NCBI RefSeq assembly: GCF_011082725.1
Contig: NZ_CP049715.1
Span: 1,922,001-1,986,000, forward strand
Direction of reading: 5' to 3'
DNA from: Apibacter sp. B3706
GTDB lineage: Bacteria; Bacteroidota; Bacteroidia; Flavobacteriales; Weeksellaceae
Length of the DNA stretch: 64,000 bases
In this document: positions 37,093 to 48,254 of the stretch, piece after piece
Layout of the letters: each line of letters opens with the position of its first letter
Position numbering within the stretch: the first letter of the stretch is position 1
Notes under the pieces: generated by a model
What the model was told of the DNA's origin: nothing
Seen by the model: only the letters and a program-made list of their open reading frames with translations
Databases searched by the model: none
Translations under genes and position numbers: made by a program

Positions 37093-37755
37093 TTAAAATT
37101 TAAATTCTTTTTCAGGAATGATCTTGTTAATTTCAAGCGATTTAAATACAAGAATAAATTCTGAGTCATCCTCCTTGTTTTTAACAACCAAACGATACGG
37201 AAAGATTAGTCCGGAGACTAATTTAAAGTTTGAATATAATTTACTTTCATTTGAAGTATCTTCTCTAACTAATTGATAGCTGGTTTTATCAAAGTAATAA
37301 ATTTCTGATTCTCTGTTATTAGTTAGTTTAATTTTATAACAATTCTTATTATCAATACGTTCTTCTCCGAGAAATATAGGAAGAAACCCTTTTGCAGAAT
37401 AATCAATTAAATCTGATTCAAATGCTTCAGGAACGTAATTATTATCTTCTTCAAGGGAATTCGTTTGAAAGTTATATTGTATAGCTTTCTTTCCGTTGTA
37501 AGCATTTAAAATAATTTTTTTTCCTTGTATTTCTATACAAGTTTTATTAAGATTCGGTCTCTGCTGATAAATTTCTATAGGATATGACTCATTTAATCCT
37601 AAAATTATATCTCCTTTAATTATTATTGAATTCAATTCTTTCCAATGATCTGTTCCTCCGGTAACTTCCAAATGCTTTTTAATTATTTCTTCTACCGTCT
37701 GAGAATAACATATGTTCAAAAGGAATATCAGCAAAACAAAAAAAAGTTTCTTCAT
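37093..37755 (-). CDS. Periplasmic LolA-like outer membrane lipoprotein-sorting-type protein
   Basis: A signal peptide (MKKLFFVLLIFLLNICYSQ) is followed by TVEEIIKKHLEVTGGTDHWKELNSI and a strand-rich domain with YPIEIYQQRPNLNKT and NCYKIKLTNNRESEIYYFDK. This resembles the LolA/LolB-like beta fold proteins of Bacteroidota whose role is not settled. The start is the ATG at 37753-37755; the longer frame would start inside the terminator of the upstream kdnB gene. True LolA is usually elsewhere, so I do not assign the symbol. Confidence 0.65.
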   Translation of the reverse strand: MKKLFFVLLIFLLNICYSQTVEEIIKKHLEVTGGTDHWKELNSIIIKGDIILGLNESYPIEIYQQRPNLNKTCIEIQGKKIILNAYNGKKAIQYNFQTNSLEEDNNYVPEAFESDLIDYSAKGFLPIFLGEERIDNKNCYKIKLTNNRESEIYYFDKTSYQLVREDTSNESKLYSNFKLVSGLIFPYRLVVKNKEDDSEFILVFKSLEINKIIPEKEFKF

Positions 37756-37780
37756 ATAAAAATTAAAATGGGTTGACTGT

Positions 37781-37817
37781 AAAAAAATTCCAGGCAACTA
37801 TAAAGTTATCCTGGAAT
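37781..37817 (-). terminator. Terminator after kdsB-kdnB
   Basis: AATTCCAGG and CCTGGAATT pair, with an inner AACT/AGTT stem, and a run of T follows on the minus strand. It lies 62 bases past the kdnB stop. Confidence 0.75.
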
Positions 37818-37878
37818 TACATTTTTCTTCAATTTATATCTTTGCATTAATTGAATTATTATCTTTCGAGTAATGGTA

Positions 37879-38952
37879 TTACATTTCTTCGTAAAGTGCT
37901 CTTAATTTTTCTTTAGTCATTATTTTCTGCCAATCTTTACCTAATGCATTTTCCCAAAGCGGAGCCATTCCATAAGAAACATTAATCATGGTATTGAATT
38001 GTTCATCAGATAATCCTTTGCATACACCTTGTGGAATTTCAATCTGATTTTTTTCAACCATATATTTAAATTCCTTAACTCCTTCAGGATAATACTCTTC
38101 TAATCGGTCAAAAACAATGCAATTACCTACTCCATGATGAGTTCCTAGTAAATAAGAAAGTCCGTAACTCACCGCATGAGCAATTCCTACTTGTGAATAA
38201 GCGATGCTCATTCCTCCATGCCAAGATGCCATCATTAAATCTTCATCAGACTCATCATCCCATTCAGATTTATGAACATATACTTTTTGGCAAAGTTCTA
38301 ATGCTTTTTCTCCATAACTTTTGCTGAAAGCATTAAGATATGTTCCTGTTAAAGACTCAATGCAATGAATATAACAATCCATACCGGTAAAAAAAGCTTG
38401 ATTTTTTTCTACTCCTTTTACTAAAGAAGGATCCAATATGACTTGATCAAAAGGGGTAAAGTCTGAATTAATACCTAATTTTCTTTCCGGTCCGGTTAAT
38501 ATACAAGTTCTGGAAACTTCTGCGCCTGTACCACTAATTGTTGGTATACCTACATGATATACAGCCGGATTTTTCACTAAATCCCACCCTTGATATTGCG
38601 AAGAAGACCCTTCACTATTCATCATGATTGCAACAGCTTTTGCCGAATCCATTACACTTCCTCCCCCTATACCAATAACTCCGGAAACAGTTCCATATTC
38701 CTCTTTTAATGAATCTCTAATCGCATCAATTCCTTTGGTTTTGGGTTCATCAGTAGTATCTATAAATATAATTTTATCTTTTCCTTTTAAGGGAATTCTT
38801 TTTTCTAATTCTTTTCCTTCAAACACTTTATCTACTAAAAAAATAAATGGATAATCTTTATTTCTTTTTTCTTCAATAATTTCTGAAGTTTGATCAAAGC
38901 TTCCACGTCCATAAATTACACGGGGAACCATTGGGAAATTTCTGAATTTCAT
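37879..38952 (-). CDS. kdnB: Iron-containing alcohol dehydrogenase, KdnB-like (Kdo 8-oxidase)
   Basis: The 357-residue protein shows the Fe-ADH fold: nucleotide-binding VIGIGGGSVMDSAKAVAIMM, IPTISGTGAEVSRTC, the metal region MDCYIHCIESLTG and IAHAVSYGLSYLLGTHHGVGN with several histidines. It is 4 bases after kdsB. In Shewanella KdnB, an Fe-ADH next to kdsB, oxidises C8 of Kdo so that KdnA can add an amino group. The pairing with kdsB is the main reason for choosing KdnB over a general alcohol dehydrogenase. A kdnA gene is not in the window. Confidence 0.72.
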   Translation of the reverse strand: MKFRNFPMVPRVIYGRGSFDQTSEIIEEKRNKDYPFIFLVDKVFEGKELEKRIPLKGKDKIIFIDTTDEPKTKGIDAIRDSLKEEYGTVSGVIGIGGGSVMDSAKAVAIMMNSEGSSSQYQGWDLVKNPAVYHVGIPTISGTGAEVSRTCILTGPERKLGINSDFTPFDQVILDPSLVKGVEKNQAFFTGMDCYIHCIESLTGTYLNAFSKSYGEKALELCQKVYVHKSEWDDESDEDLMMASWHGGMSIAYSQVGIAHAVSYGLSYLLGTHHGVGNCIVFDRLEEYYPEGVKEFKYMVEKNQIEIPQGVCKGLSDEQFNTMINVSYGMAPLWENALGKDWQKIMTKEKLRALYEEM

Positions 38953-38956
38953 ATTT

Positions 38957-39706
38957 TTAATTTTTCTCGTTTATCTGTTTTTTTAATATTTCATTTGCTT
39001 TTTCCAAATCCTCCGGAGTGTCTATTTCAACTCCTACAAAATCAGTCTCTATTACTTTAATTTTCATGCCATATTCTAAATATCGTATGCACTCAACCTT
39101 TTCTGCTTGTTCGTTTTGTAACATCGGTAATTTTGCAAAATCTAGTAAGGCTTGTTTACGAAAAGCATATACGCCTACATGCTCATAGTAATCCGCCTGA
39201 AATGATTTTTCTCGAGGATATGGTATAACTGAACGCGAAAAATATAGTGCAAAGTCATTTTGGTCTTTAACTACTTTTACATAATTAGAATCTTCAATTA
39301 AATTCCAATCGTCCATTTTACGAATCAAGGTAGCAACATCTATTTTATTTTCTTGATCTTTCTTAAATACTTCAATTAGCCTTGCTAACGGTTCGGTTTT
39401 TACAAAAGGTTCATCTCCTTGTATGTTTATGATGATATCGCAGTCTAAATTTTCAACAGCTTCTGCAATTCGATCACTTCCTGTCTCATGTTCCTTTTTA
39501 CTCATAATGGCTTTACCTCCGTTTCTGGTAATTTCATTATGAATGATTTCGGAATCAGTTACTACAAATACATCTGAAAAAAGATTGGTTTTGATTGCAT
39601 TTTCATAGGTTGACCGAATGACTGTTTTTTCCCCTAACATACCCATCAGCTTTGCAGGGAAACGAGAGGCTGCATATCTTGCAGGAATAACTGCTATTAT
39701 TTTCAC
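38957..39706 (-). CDS. kdsB: 3-deoxy-manno-octulosonate cytidylyltransferase
   Basis: KdsB activates Kdo as CMP-Kdo for the inner core of LPS. The 249-residue protein has the N-terminal nucleotide-binding signature [16 protein letters not shown], and later [14 protein letters not shown] and [11 protein letters not shown]-like text (here [17 protein letters not shown]). The C-terminus [17 protein letters not shown] is diagnostic. The start is GTG (39704-39706). It precedes kdnB, so the enzyme may really use 8-amino-Kdo, as in Shewanella. Confidence 0.93.
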   Translation of the reverse strand: MKIIAVIPARYAASRFPAKLMGMLGEKTVIRSTYENAIKTNLFSDVFVVTDSEIIHNEITRNGGKAIMSKKEHETGSDRIAEAVENLDCDIIINIQGDEPFVKTEPLARLIEVFKKDQENKIDVATLIRKMDDWNLIEDSNYVKVVKDQNDFALYFSRSVIPYPREKSFQADYYEHVGVYAFRKQALLDFAKLPMLQNEQAEKVECIRYLEYGMKIKVIETDFVGVEIDTPEDLEKANEILKKQINEKN

Positions 39707-39725
39707 GTTATTTATAATTTAATTA

Positions 39726-39733
39726 CAAAGTTA
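39726..39733 (-). promoter_or_regulatory. Possible -7 element for kdsB-kdnB
   Basis: Minus-strand TAACTTTG fits TAnnTTTG and ends 20 bases before the GTG start. No clear -33 TTTG at the right distance. Confidence 0.4.
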
Positions 39734-39890
39734 ACTAAAATAGATTTTGTTAACCGGTATTATCCCTATTAAAAAAACATTTTAAATGAGCTTATTTTTT
39801 ATCTTTAAAATATCTTTAACAGCTATTATTTTTTTATAAATCATTTTAAATGTTTGTATAATTCTATAAAGCATTTATAAGTAATTAATA

Positions 39891-39923
39891 AAAAAAGTCA
39901 TCCAAGATTTGGATGACTTTTTT
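39891..39923 (-). terminator. Terminator after the first OmpA-family gene
   Basis: A 14-base-pair stem (AAAAAAGTCATCCA and its complement) with a 5-base loop and T run; it lies 24 bases past the stop. Confidence 0.9.
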
Positions 39924-39946
39924 ATTATAAAAGTTTGTTTAGTAAA

Positions 39947-41368
39947 TTATCTTCTTCTGTGACTAGGAGTTTTTACTTTAACTTCTTCTGTAATTGATAC
40001 TTTTGAACCGGTTTGATCTAAGATCACAACTCTTCTGTTTTCTCTATCACAAGTTTCTTGATCCGGATAAAGAATATTTCCTTTATCGTCTTTCTTAGCA
40101 TTGATATCATGTTGTTTACATAACAATTCTGATTTACCGAATCCTCTTGCTATCAATCTATCTTTGCTTACTCCATTTTTAACTAATTCGTTAACTACAG
40201 ATTGTGCTCTTTGTTTTGATATTCTATTGTTTACGGCTACAGATCCTACTCTGTCGGTATGTCCGTCTACAAAGAATTTTTTACCATCAAAACTTCCGTC
40301 ATTTAACATTTTTGCAGCATCGTTAACTAATGGTAAAGATTCTGCTGTTAATTTAGAGCTGTTAAATTCAAAGTTGATATTTTTTAATTTGAATGTAACG
40401 TCTTTAGTTTCCCAAGGACAACCATTATTATCTACTGGTCCTTTTACTGTTGGACAATTATCATCAATATCAGGGATACCGTCTCCATCTGTGTCAGGAC
40501 ATCCTTGGAATTGTGCAGGTCCTGCTGCATTCGGACATCTGTCTTGATCGTCCGGAATACCGTCTCCATCTGTATCAGGACATCCTTGGAATTGTGGTAA
40601 TCCAGGTGTATCCGGACATCTGTCTTGATCATCTGGTATACCGTCTCCATCTCTATCGCTCGGTGCTACCGGAGGTGGTGGTAATGGTTGTTCTTTCTTA
40701 GCTCCAAATTTAAATATTAAAGATGCTGAGTGTTGAAAGAAGTCAGAATAATCTTTTGATTGATTAGTTACCCAGTTATATTGAGATTCTATGTTTAAAC
40801 CAAAGTTTCTGGTAAACCAAAAGTTAATACCTACACCACCGTTTAACACAAACATATCATCTTTTCCTGTAAATTTACCTCCTAACTTATAATTTTTATC
40901 TGAGTTATAATCATCATCATAAGCGTCTAAGTGAGTAGATGGGTCATCCTCAACAATTTTAATTCCTTTATAAGAATATTTGTGATAGTTTGCACCTACT
41001 CTCACATATGGGTCTAGCCATCTTAATGATTTTGACTCACTAAGTGGAGTAAATCTAAGACCTAAACCTGCTAAAACAAAAAATTCGTCTTTTATTTTTA
41101 ATCTTTTGTTATCCATATCACTTATTGAAGCTTGTAAATCAACTGCAAAGTTTTTACCAATACTTCTTGCTACAGTTAATTTTGATAATGGAAAAGAAAA
41201 ACTATAATCATCGGTATCAAAATATCCGTCAAAGATACCACGCACTGACGTATGGTCAGTAGCATGCATCCCTATCCCTACATACCACTTTTCTGTAGTA
41301 TTTTGAGCTTTAGTTACAATGGCCATTATAACAGCTCCTATTGTAATCAATAATTTAAATTTTTTCAT
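39947..41368 (-). CDS. OmpA-family outer membrane protein with thrombospondin type 3 repeats (copy 1)
   Basis: Signal peptide (1-21); an eight-stranded-type barrel (about 25-225); a proline linker (QPLPPPPVAPS); calcium-binding thrombospondin type 3 repeats of the form DRDGDGIPDDQDRCPDTPG, three and a half copies; then an OmpA peptidoglycan-binding domain with FKLKNINFEFNSSKL, FVDGHTDRVGS, NNRISKQRAQSVVNELV and ENRRVVI. It ties outer membrane to cell wall. It is 84 percent or more alike by eye to the next gene, a tandem copy. Each copy has its own terminator, so they may be expressed separately. Confidence 0.92.
   Translation of the reverse strand: MKKFKLLITIGAVIMAIVTKAQNTTEKWYVGIGMHATDHTSVRGIFDGYFDTDDYSFSFPLSKLTVARSIGKNFAVDLQASISDMDNKRLKIKDEFFVLAGLGLRFTPLSESKSLRWLDPYVRVGANYHKYSYKGIKIVEDDPSTHLDAYDDDYNSDKNYKLGGKFTGKDDMFVLNGGVGINFWFTRNFGLNIESQYNWVTNQSKDYSDFFQHSASLIFKFGAKKEQPLPPPPVAPSDRDGDGIPDDQDRCPDTPGLPQFQGCPDTDGDGIPDDQDRCPNAAGPAQFQGCPDTDGDGIPDIDDNCPTVKGPVDNNGCPWETKDVTFKLKNINFEFNSSKLTAESLPLVNDAAKMLNDGSFDGKKFFVDGHTDRVGSVAVNNRISKQRAQSVVNELVKNGVSKDRLIARGFGKSELLCKQHDINAKKDDKGNILYPDQETCDRENRRVVILDQTGSKVSITEEVKVKTPSHRRR
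40471..40660 (-). repeat. Thrombospondin type 3 repeat-coding tract, copy 1
   Basis: Repeat units of about 75 bases encode DxDGDGIPDDQDRCP-type calcium-binding loops. The unit is almost the same within the gene and in the tandem copy at 41981-42170, which makes this tract prone to slipping or exchange. Confidence 0.75.
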
Positions 41369-41428
41369 ATTAATTTCTTACTACTATGATTTATTTTATT
41401 CTACTAAACAAATTCTATTCCAATATAT

Positions 41429-41460
41429 AAAAAAACCATCCTAATAAGGATGGTTTTTTT
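41429..41460 (-). terminator. Terminator after the second OmpA-family gene
   Basis: AAAAAAACCATCCT and AGGATGGTTTTTTT pair around AATA; it lies 13 bases past the stop of copy 2 and upstream of copy 1. Confidence 0.9.
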
Positions 41461-41473
41461 ATTTGTAGATCAA

Positions 41474-42883
41474 TTATTTCTTAATTTTCACTTCTTTTGT
41501 TACGGAAACTTTATCTCCTGCTTGATCTAAAACTACCACTCTTCTATTAGATCTGTCACAAGATTCTTGGTCAGGATATAGTATATTTCCTTCTTCGTCT
41601 TTTTTAGTATTGATATCTGCTTGTTTACATAATAATTCTGTTTTTCCAAAGCCTCTAGCTATCAATCTATCTTTTTCTACACCTTCATTAACTAATTCGT
41701 TAACTACGGATTGTGCTCTTTGTTTTGATATTCTATTGTTTACGGCTACAGATCCTACTCTGTCGGTATGTCCGTCTACAAAGAATTTTTTACCATCAAA
41801 ACTTTCATCTTTTAATAATTTAGCTGCATCTTTTACTAATGGTAAAGATTCTGCTGTTAATTTAGAACTGTTAAATTCAAAGTTGATATTTTTTAGTCTG
41901 AAAGTAACGTCTTTAGTTTCCCATGGACAACCGTTGTTTTCAATTGGTCCTTTTACGGTTGGACAACCATCGTCTACGTCAGGGATACCGTCGCCGTCTG
42001 TATCAGGACATCCTTGGAATTGTGCTGGTCCTGCTGCATTCGGACATCTGTCTTGATCGTCCGGAATACCGTCTCCGTCTGTATCAGGACATCCTTGGAA
42101 TTGTGGTAATCCCGGTGTATCCGGACATCTGTCTTGATCGTCAGGGATACCGTCCCCATCTCTATCACTTGGTGCTTCAACAGGTGGAGGCGGCGGAAGT
42201 GGTTCTTCTTTTTTTGCTCCAAATTTGAATATGATTGAAGCTGAATGTTGGAAGAAATCAGAATAATCTTTTGACTGATTGGTTACCCAGTTATATTGTG
42301 ACTCAATGTTTAGACCAAAGTTTTTAGTTAACCAAAAGTTAATACCAACACCACCGTTTAACACAAACATATCATCTTTTCCTGTAAATTTACCTCCAAG
42401 TTTATAATTTTTCTTTGGATTATAATCATCATCGTAAGCGTCTAAGTGAGTAGTTGGATCGTTTTCAACGATTTTAATTCCTTTATAAGAATATTTGTGG
42501 TAATTTGCTCCTACTCTAACGTATGGATCTAACCATTTTAAAGATTTGGATTCACTTAATGGGGTATATCTAATACCTAATCCTGCTAAAACAAAGAATT
42601 CATCTTTAATTTTTAATCTTTTATTGTCTATTTCTCCAATTGAAGCTTGCAAGTCAACTGCAAAGTTTTTAGCTATGCTTCTAGCTACTGTTAATTTAGA
42701 CAACGGTGGTACAATACTATAATCATCGGTATCAAAATATCCGTCAAAGATACCACGAACAGAAGTATAGTCTACCGCATGAGCTCCAATCCCGATATAC
42801 CACTTATCCGAAATGTTTTGAGCAAATACAGTAGTTGCTAACGTTGTAGCCAATCCTGTAAGTAACAAATTGAACTTTTTCAT
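41474..42883 (-). CDS. OmpA-family outer membrane protein with thrombospondin type 3 repeats (copy 2)
   Basis: Same architecture as the downstream copy: signal peptide (MKKFNLLLTGLATTLATTVFA), barrel, proline linker, type 3 repeats and OmpA domain (FVDGHTDRVGSVAVNNR, SNRRVVVLD). I use the ATG at 42881-42883, which starts a proper signal peptide; the longer frame adds 12 unrelated residues. Differences from copy 1 cluster in the signal peptide, linker and last 15 residues; this copy ends VSVTKEVKIKK while copy 1 has an extra TPSHRRR tail. An abundant surface protein of this type is common in Weeksellaceae. Confidence 0.92.
   Translation of the reverse strand: MKKFNLLLTGLATTLATTVFAQNISDKWYIGIGAHAVDYTSVRGIFDGYFDTDDYSIVPPLSKLTVARSIAKNFAVDLQASIGEIDNKRLKIKDEFFVLAGLGIRYTPLSESKSLKWLDPYVRVGANYHKYSYKGIKIVENDPTTHLDAYDDDYNPKKNYKLGGKFTGKDDMFVLNGGVGINFWLTKNFGLNIESQYNWVTNQSKDYSDFFQHSASIIFKFGAKKEEPLPPPPPVEAPSDRDGDGIPDDQDRCPDTPGLPQFQGCPDTDGDGIPDDQDRCPNAAGPAQFQGCPDTDGDGIPDVDDGCPTVKGPIENNGCPWETKDVTFRLKNINFEFNSSKLTAESLPLVKDAAKLLKDESFDGKKFFVDGHTDRVGSVAVNNRISKQRAQSVVNELVNEGVEKDRLIARGFGKTELLCKQADINTKKDEEGNILYPDQESCDRSNRRVVVLDQAGDKVSVTKEVKIKK
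41981..42170 (-). repeat. Thrombospondin type 3 repeat-coding tract, copy 2
   Basis: Matches the tract at 40471-40660 almost base for base, including the order of unit variants (GLPQFQG unit, then AGPAQFQG unit). Confidence 0.75.
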
Positions 42884-42946
42884 ATATAAAAATCTAATTT
42901 TTAGGTTGCAAAGTAACATTTTTATTATCTAACTCCCAAGAAAAAA

Positions 42947-45073
<2,127 letters not shown>

Positions 45074-45134
45074 GAAATTATTGGGCGAAATTTAAATCGT
45101 AAAGATTTTTATTTCACCAAAATGATAATACTAT

Positions 45135-45173
45135 AAAACCTTTTAATCTTTAAGATGATTAAAAGGTTTTTTT
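45135..45173 (+). terminator. Terminator after the ABC-F gene
   Basis: AAAACCTTTTAATC and GATTAAAAGGTTTT form a 14-base-pair stem with an 8-base loop and a T tail, 61 bases past the stop. Confidence 0.85.
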
Positions 45174-45238
45174 ATATAATAAACTTCGAATTATCCGGCT
45201 GGCAAGCGTGTTATTCTAAACAATATTTTTACTTTAAC

Positions 45239-45880
45239 TTAAAGAATCCTTTGTGCTTTTTTAAATTTATTTTTCCAATAAGTTTCTTCGAGAGAACTAA
45301 TTATAACCCCTTTAGATGTTGAGGCATGTATGAATGTTATTTCGCCTGAACCGGATATGTTATAGACTATACCTACATGATTTATTGAGCTCCCCCCTGT
45401 ATTAAAAAACAATAAATCGCCTTCTTTTATTCGAGAGATACTTACATCTTTTCCTGCATTAGACATATCTATGGAACGTCTTGGTAATTTTACATCTATT
45501 CTTTGGTAAGCATTGCAAACTAAACCGGAACAATCTATGCCACTGAAAGTATTTCCTCCATATTTATAAGGAGTCCCTTTATATTTTTCTGCTTCTTTCA
45601 AAACCAAAATAACATCCGTAGATTTTATATTTTTATGAACTCCGTATTTTTTTGATTCTGAATTCGAATCTTTCTTTATCGGTTTGGAAATATGGGGTGA
45701 TTTATGCGATGGTTTTGAGTTTGAAATATGTTTATTTGTTTTATTGGAATTATAAGTATATCTTTTCGAATGAGAATGTTTTGGTTTTTTATATGAAGAA
45801 GTTGCCTCGTAAGATACACAAGATGTTATAAATGAAAAAAACATCAATCCGAACACATAGATTACCATTTTACTTTTCAT
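45239..45880 (-). CDS. NlpC/P60 (C40) cell wall peptidase lipoprotein
   Basis: The signal peptide ends with a lipobox at C21 (SFITSC). A low-complexity His/Ser/Lys region (about 30-85) follows, then an NlpC/P60 domain with C117 (GIDCSGLV), H168 (INHVGIV) and H185 (FIHAST). Such enzymes cut peptide bonds in peptidoglycan stems, here anchored in the outer membrane. The C-terminal fold is complete at 213 residues. Confidence 0.9.
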   Translation of the reverse strand: MKSKMVIYVFGLMFFSFITSCVSYEATSSYKKPKHSHSKRYTYNSNKTNKHISNSKPSHKSPHISKPIKKDSNSESKKYGVHKNIKSTDVILVLKEAEKYKGTPYKYGGNTFSGIDCSGLVCNAYQRIDVKLPRRSIDMSNAGKDVSISRIKEGDLLFFNTGGSSINHVGIVYNISGSGEITFIHASTSKGVIISSLEETYWKNKFKKAQRIL

Positions 45881-45993
45881 ATATCTTATTTTTTAATAAT
45901 CTTTGTGCTAATTTATTAAATTATGAACATTTTTTTAACACGTTATTTACTAATTTATTAACAAATTATTTTTCTAACGGTTAGACTATTTAA

Positions 45994-46473
45994 TTAAAAA
46001 ATATTATTGTTATCTGATATAAGATTTTCATACCCTATATCAATGGACAGATTTTCTCCTTTAGCTGCAGCAGTTGCCAACTGATCCGCCTTTTCATTGT
46101 AAAAATGCCCATGATGACCCTTTACCCAGTGGAAAGTTACTTTATGTTTTCTGTATATTTTAATAAATCGAATCCATAGATCTGGATTTTTAACTTTTTC
46201 AAATCTTTTTTTCTCCCAACCATAAATCCATTTATTATTAACGGCATCGACTACATATTTTGAATCAGAATATATTTCAACTTCTTGATCGGGTTTATTA
46301 ATTTTTTCCAAAGCAATAATCACAGCCAATAATTCCATTCTATTGTTGGTAGTTAAGCGAAATCCTTCTGAAAAGTTTTTTTCATATGAAGTTCCTTTCA
46401 GCTTCATTATAATGCCATACCCTCCTTTTCCCGGATTTCCGGAAGAAGCTCCGTCTGTATAAACCTCAATCAT
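45994..46473 (-). CDS. rnhA: Ribonuclease HI
   Basis: RNase HI removes RNA from RNA-DNA hybrids. The catalytic residues are D7 (YTDGASSGNPG), E47 (NNRMELLA), D70 (YSDSKYVVD) and D130 (NEKADQLA); the handle region YGWEKKRFEKVKN is like that of E. coli. Length 159 residues. It follows the YjjG-type gene by 9 bases. Confidence 0.96.
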   Translation of the reverse strand: MIEVYTDGASSGNPGKGGYGIIMKLKGTSYEKNFSEGFRLTTNNRMELLAVIIALEKINKPDQEVEIYSDSKYVVDAVNNKWIYGWEKKRFEKVKNPDLWIRFIKIYRKHKVTFHWVKGHHGHFYNEKADQLATAAAKGENLSIDIGYENLISDNNNIF

Positions 46474-46482
46474 AATATCTAT

Positions 46483-47187
46483 TTAAAAGATATTTTTTAA
46501 TTCTAACAAATTTTCAATTATGGGAATTTCTGCACTTTTATGATGCTCTTCTTTTTTGTAATTAAAATAGACCGGATGCATCCCTATTTTTTGAGAACCT
46601 AATACATCTGCCTCCCAATCATCTCCGATAAACGCGGATTCATTCACTAATGCATGGGCTTTTTTAAGACCTAATTCAAATACTTCTTTAGCCGGCTTTC
46701 TTTTATTTATTTCTTCTCCGCTGGTTAGGGTGGTTATATAATCTTTAATACAAGTTTCTTGAACTTTTTGTTCGGTTTGTTGTATAAAGCCATTGGAAAC
46801 AACATGTAATTGGTAACCATTTGTTTTTAGATATTTCAAAATTTCCTCTGCATACTCAATTAAATTATTGTTTTCCATGATCTGAGTTAAAAAATTGGCA
46901 TTAAAATAATCCCAAATTTCAGGATCATTTATACGAAATTCCAAAAACGTATCCTTAAATCTTTTTTCCAGTATATCTGCCTTGCTTACCTTATCTTGCC
47001 TATATAAGGACCATAGATTTTCATTCCTGTTGTAATAACTTGTATAAAAATCTGAAAATTGTAATTGATACTTTTCTTCAATTTTTAAATTTTCATAAAT
47101 ATTTTTAAGAGTTAACTTTGAATTTTTATCCGTATCCCAAAGTGTATTATCAAGATCAAAGAATATGTGTTTTATGTTATTTTTCAT
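46483..47187 (-). CDS. YjjG-family noncanonical pyrimidine nucleotidase (HAD)
   Basis: A HAD phosphatase with the nucleophile motif FFDLDNTLWDT (D11, D13), the cap domain, motif II VVSNGF, lysine in KRKPAKEVF, and motif IV FIGDDWEADVLGS. The YjjG group dephosphorylates nucleotides such as 5-fluoro- or other noncanonical pyrimidine monophosphates. The length (234) and DNTLWDT spelling match that group. It is 12 bases after menA and 9 before rnhA, in the menA-yjjG-rnhA run. Confidence 0.85.
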   Translation of the reverse strand: MKNNIKHIFFDLDNTLWDTDKNSKLTLKNIYENLKIEEKYQLQFSDFYTSYYNRNENLWSLYRQDKVSKADILEKRFKDTFLEFRINDPEIWDYFNANFLTQIMENNNLIEYAEEILKYLKTNGYQLHVVSNGFIQQTEQKVQETCIKDYITTLTSGEEINKRKPAKEVFELGLKKAHALVNESAFIGDDWEADVLGSQKIGMHPVYFNYKKEEHHKSAEIPIIENLLELKNIF

Positions 47188-47199
47188 GTATAGTTTTTT

Positions 47200-48123
47200 T
47201 TAAAGACTTAATCCCATTCCAAAGAAAACGGAAAAACATAAGGCTAACAATGCTGTAGGTTTTAAGTATAAATCTAAATCTTTGGGGTTTTGGGTGTAAA
47301 GAATTTTTCTGCGTACTATAGTATTCGGAATAAATAGTATAAAGAATAAAAATGGTTTTAATGATGACCAACTATCTAATTTTATAACAAATTCTTTCTG
47401 ATGTATTAACAGGAAAATGAGACAAAGTATAAAAGGAAGATTCATTAGTACCATTTGATAATACTTAGCATTTTGAAATCCTAATCGTAATGCCAGCGTT
47501 TTTTTATGACTGATTCTATCCGATTCAATGTCTCTCATATTATTTAGATTCAAAACGGCTACACTAAATAAGCCAATTGCAGAGGCGGGAAGCAAATTAT
47601 CCCAAGTAAAAGACTTTGTATAAAGAAATTCACTTCCTAAAACAGAAACCCATCCAAAAAAAATAAAAACAAAAAAATCCCCTAATCCCATATATCCGTA
47701 GGGCTTTTTTCCCATAGTATAAAATATAGCTGCCAATACACAAGCAATTCCCAAACCAATGAATATAAAAAATTCACTTTTATAATTGGGGATAAAAGCA
47801 TACCAAAGAAGAACTACCGAAGAAAGTAGGGACAGAAATACAGTAATTAAAATTGCACGAAACATGGATTGTTGCGTAATAGCTCCCGATTGAATAGCAC
47901 GGACCGGACCAACTCGTAACTCATTATCGGTTCCTTTGGTTCCATCTCCATAATCATTGGCAAAATTGGACAAGATTTGAAATAATATGGTTGTAAGACA
48001 AGAAAGTCCAAAAATAATTCCATCAAAATTTCCTTTCCATTTGGCAAGTAATCCTCCTAAAATAATTCCACTTAATGAAAGCGGTAACGTTCTTAATCTA
48101 GCGGCCTCAATCCAATTTTTCAT
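47200..48123 (-). CDS. menA: 1,4-dihydroxy-2-naphthoate polyprenyltransferase
   Basis: MenA attaches the prenyl chain to dihydroxynaphthoate in menaquinone synthesis. The 307-residue membrane protein has the first Asp motif NFANDYGDGTKGTDNELRVG (about 52-71), typical for MenA, and the second around NNMRDIESDRISHKKT. WIEAARLRTLPLSLSGIILG is the usual start. About nine helices. Clearly distinct from the other UbiA-family gene at 56 kb. Confidence 0.94.
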   Translation of the reverse strand: MKNWIEAARLRTLPLSLSGIILGGLLAKWKGNFDGIIFGLSCLTTILFQILSNFANDYGDGTKGTDNELRVGPVRAIQSGAITQQSMFRAILITVFLSLLSSVVLLWYAFIPNYKSEFFIFIGLGIACVLAAIFYTMGKKPYGYMGLGDFFVFIFFGWVSVLGSEFLYTKSFTWDNLLPASAIGLFSVAVLNLNNMRDIESDRISHKKTLALRLGFQNAKYYQMVLMNLPFILCLIFLLIHQKEFVIKLDSWSSLKPFLFFILFIPNTIVRRKILYTQNPKDLDLYLKPTALLALCFSVFFGMGLSL

Positions 48124-48254
48124 CTGTTTTTCTTCTATTTTTTAACTTTTTACAAAAATACACTAATTATATGATAGATTTAACGCATCTTGAATTGGAT
48201 AATAATTGCGTCAAAATATACAGAATTATACCTTTCTTTAAGATCCCCGATTTA

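Noticed and set aside
41429-41460. The GC-containing hairpins (here and at 39891, 59856, 62897) considered as a dispersed repeat family or CRISPR
   Set aside because: They share only the terminator layout of A run, short stem and T run. Stem sequences differ except for CCATCC in two, and spacing is not regular.
40450-42228. Open frames of 68-101 codons on both strands over the OmpA repeat tracts
   Set aside because: They come from the periodic coding of the type 3 repeats; their products are repetitive and unlike any protein, while the OmpA frame is complete.
47200-48123. menA considered as part of the arabinofuranose-like pathway because it is also UbiA-family
   Set aside because: Its Asp motif (NDYGDGTKGTDNE) and N-terminus are those of MenA, and its neighbours are unrelated to the 52-57 kb operon.
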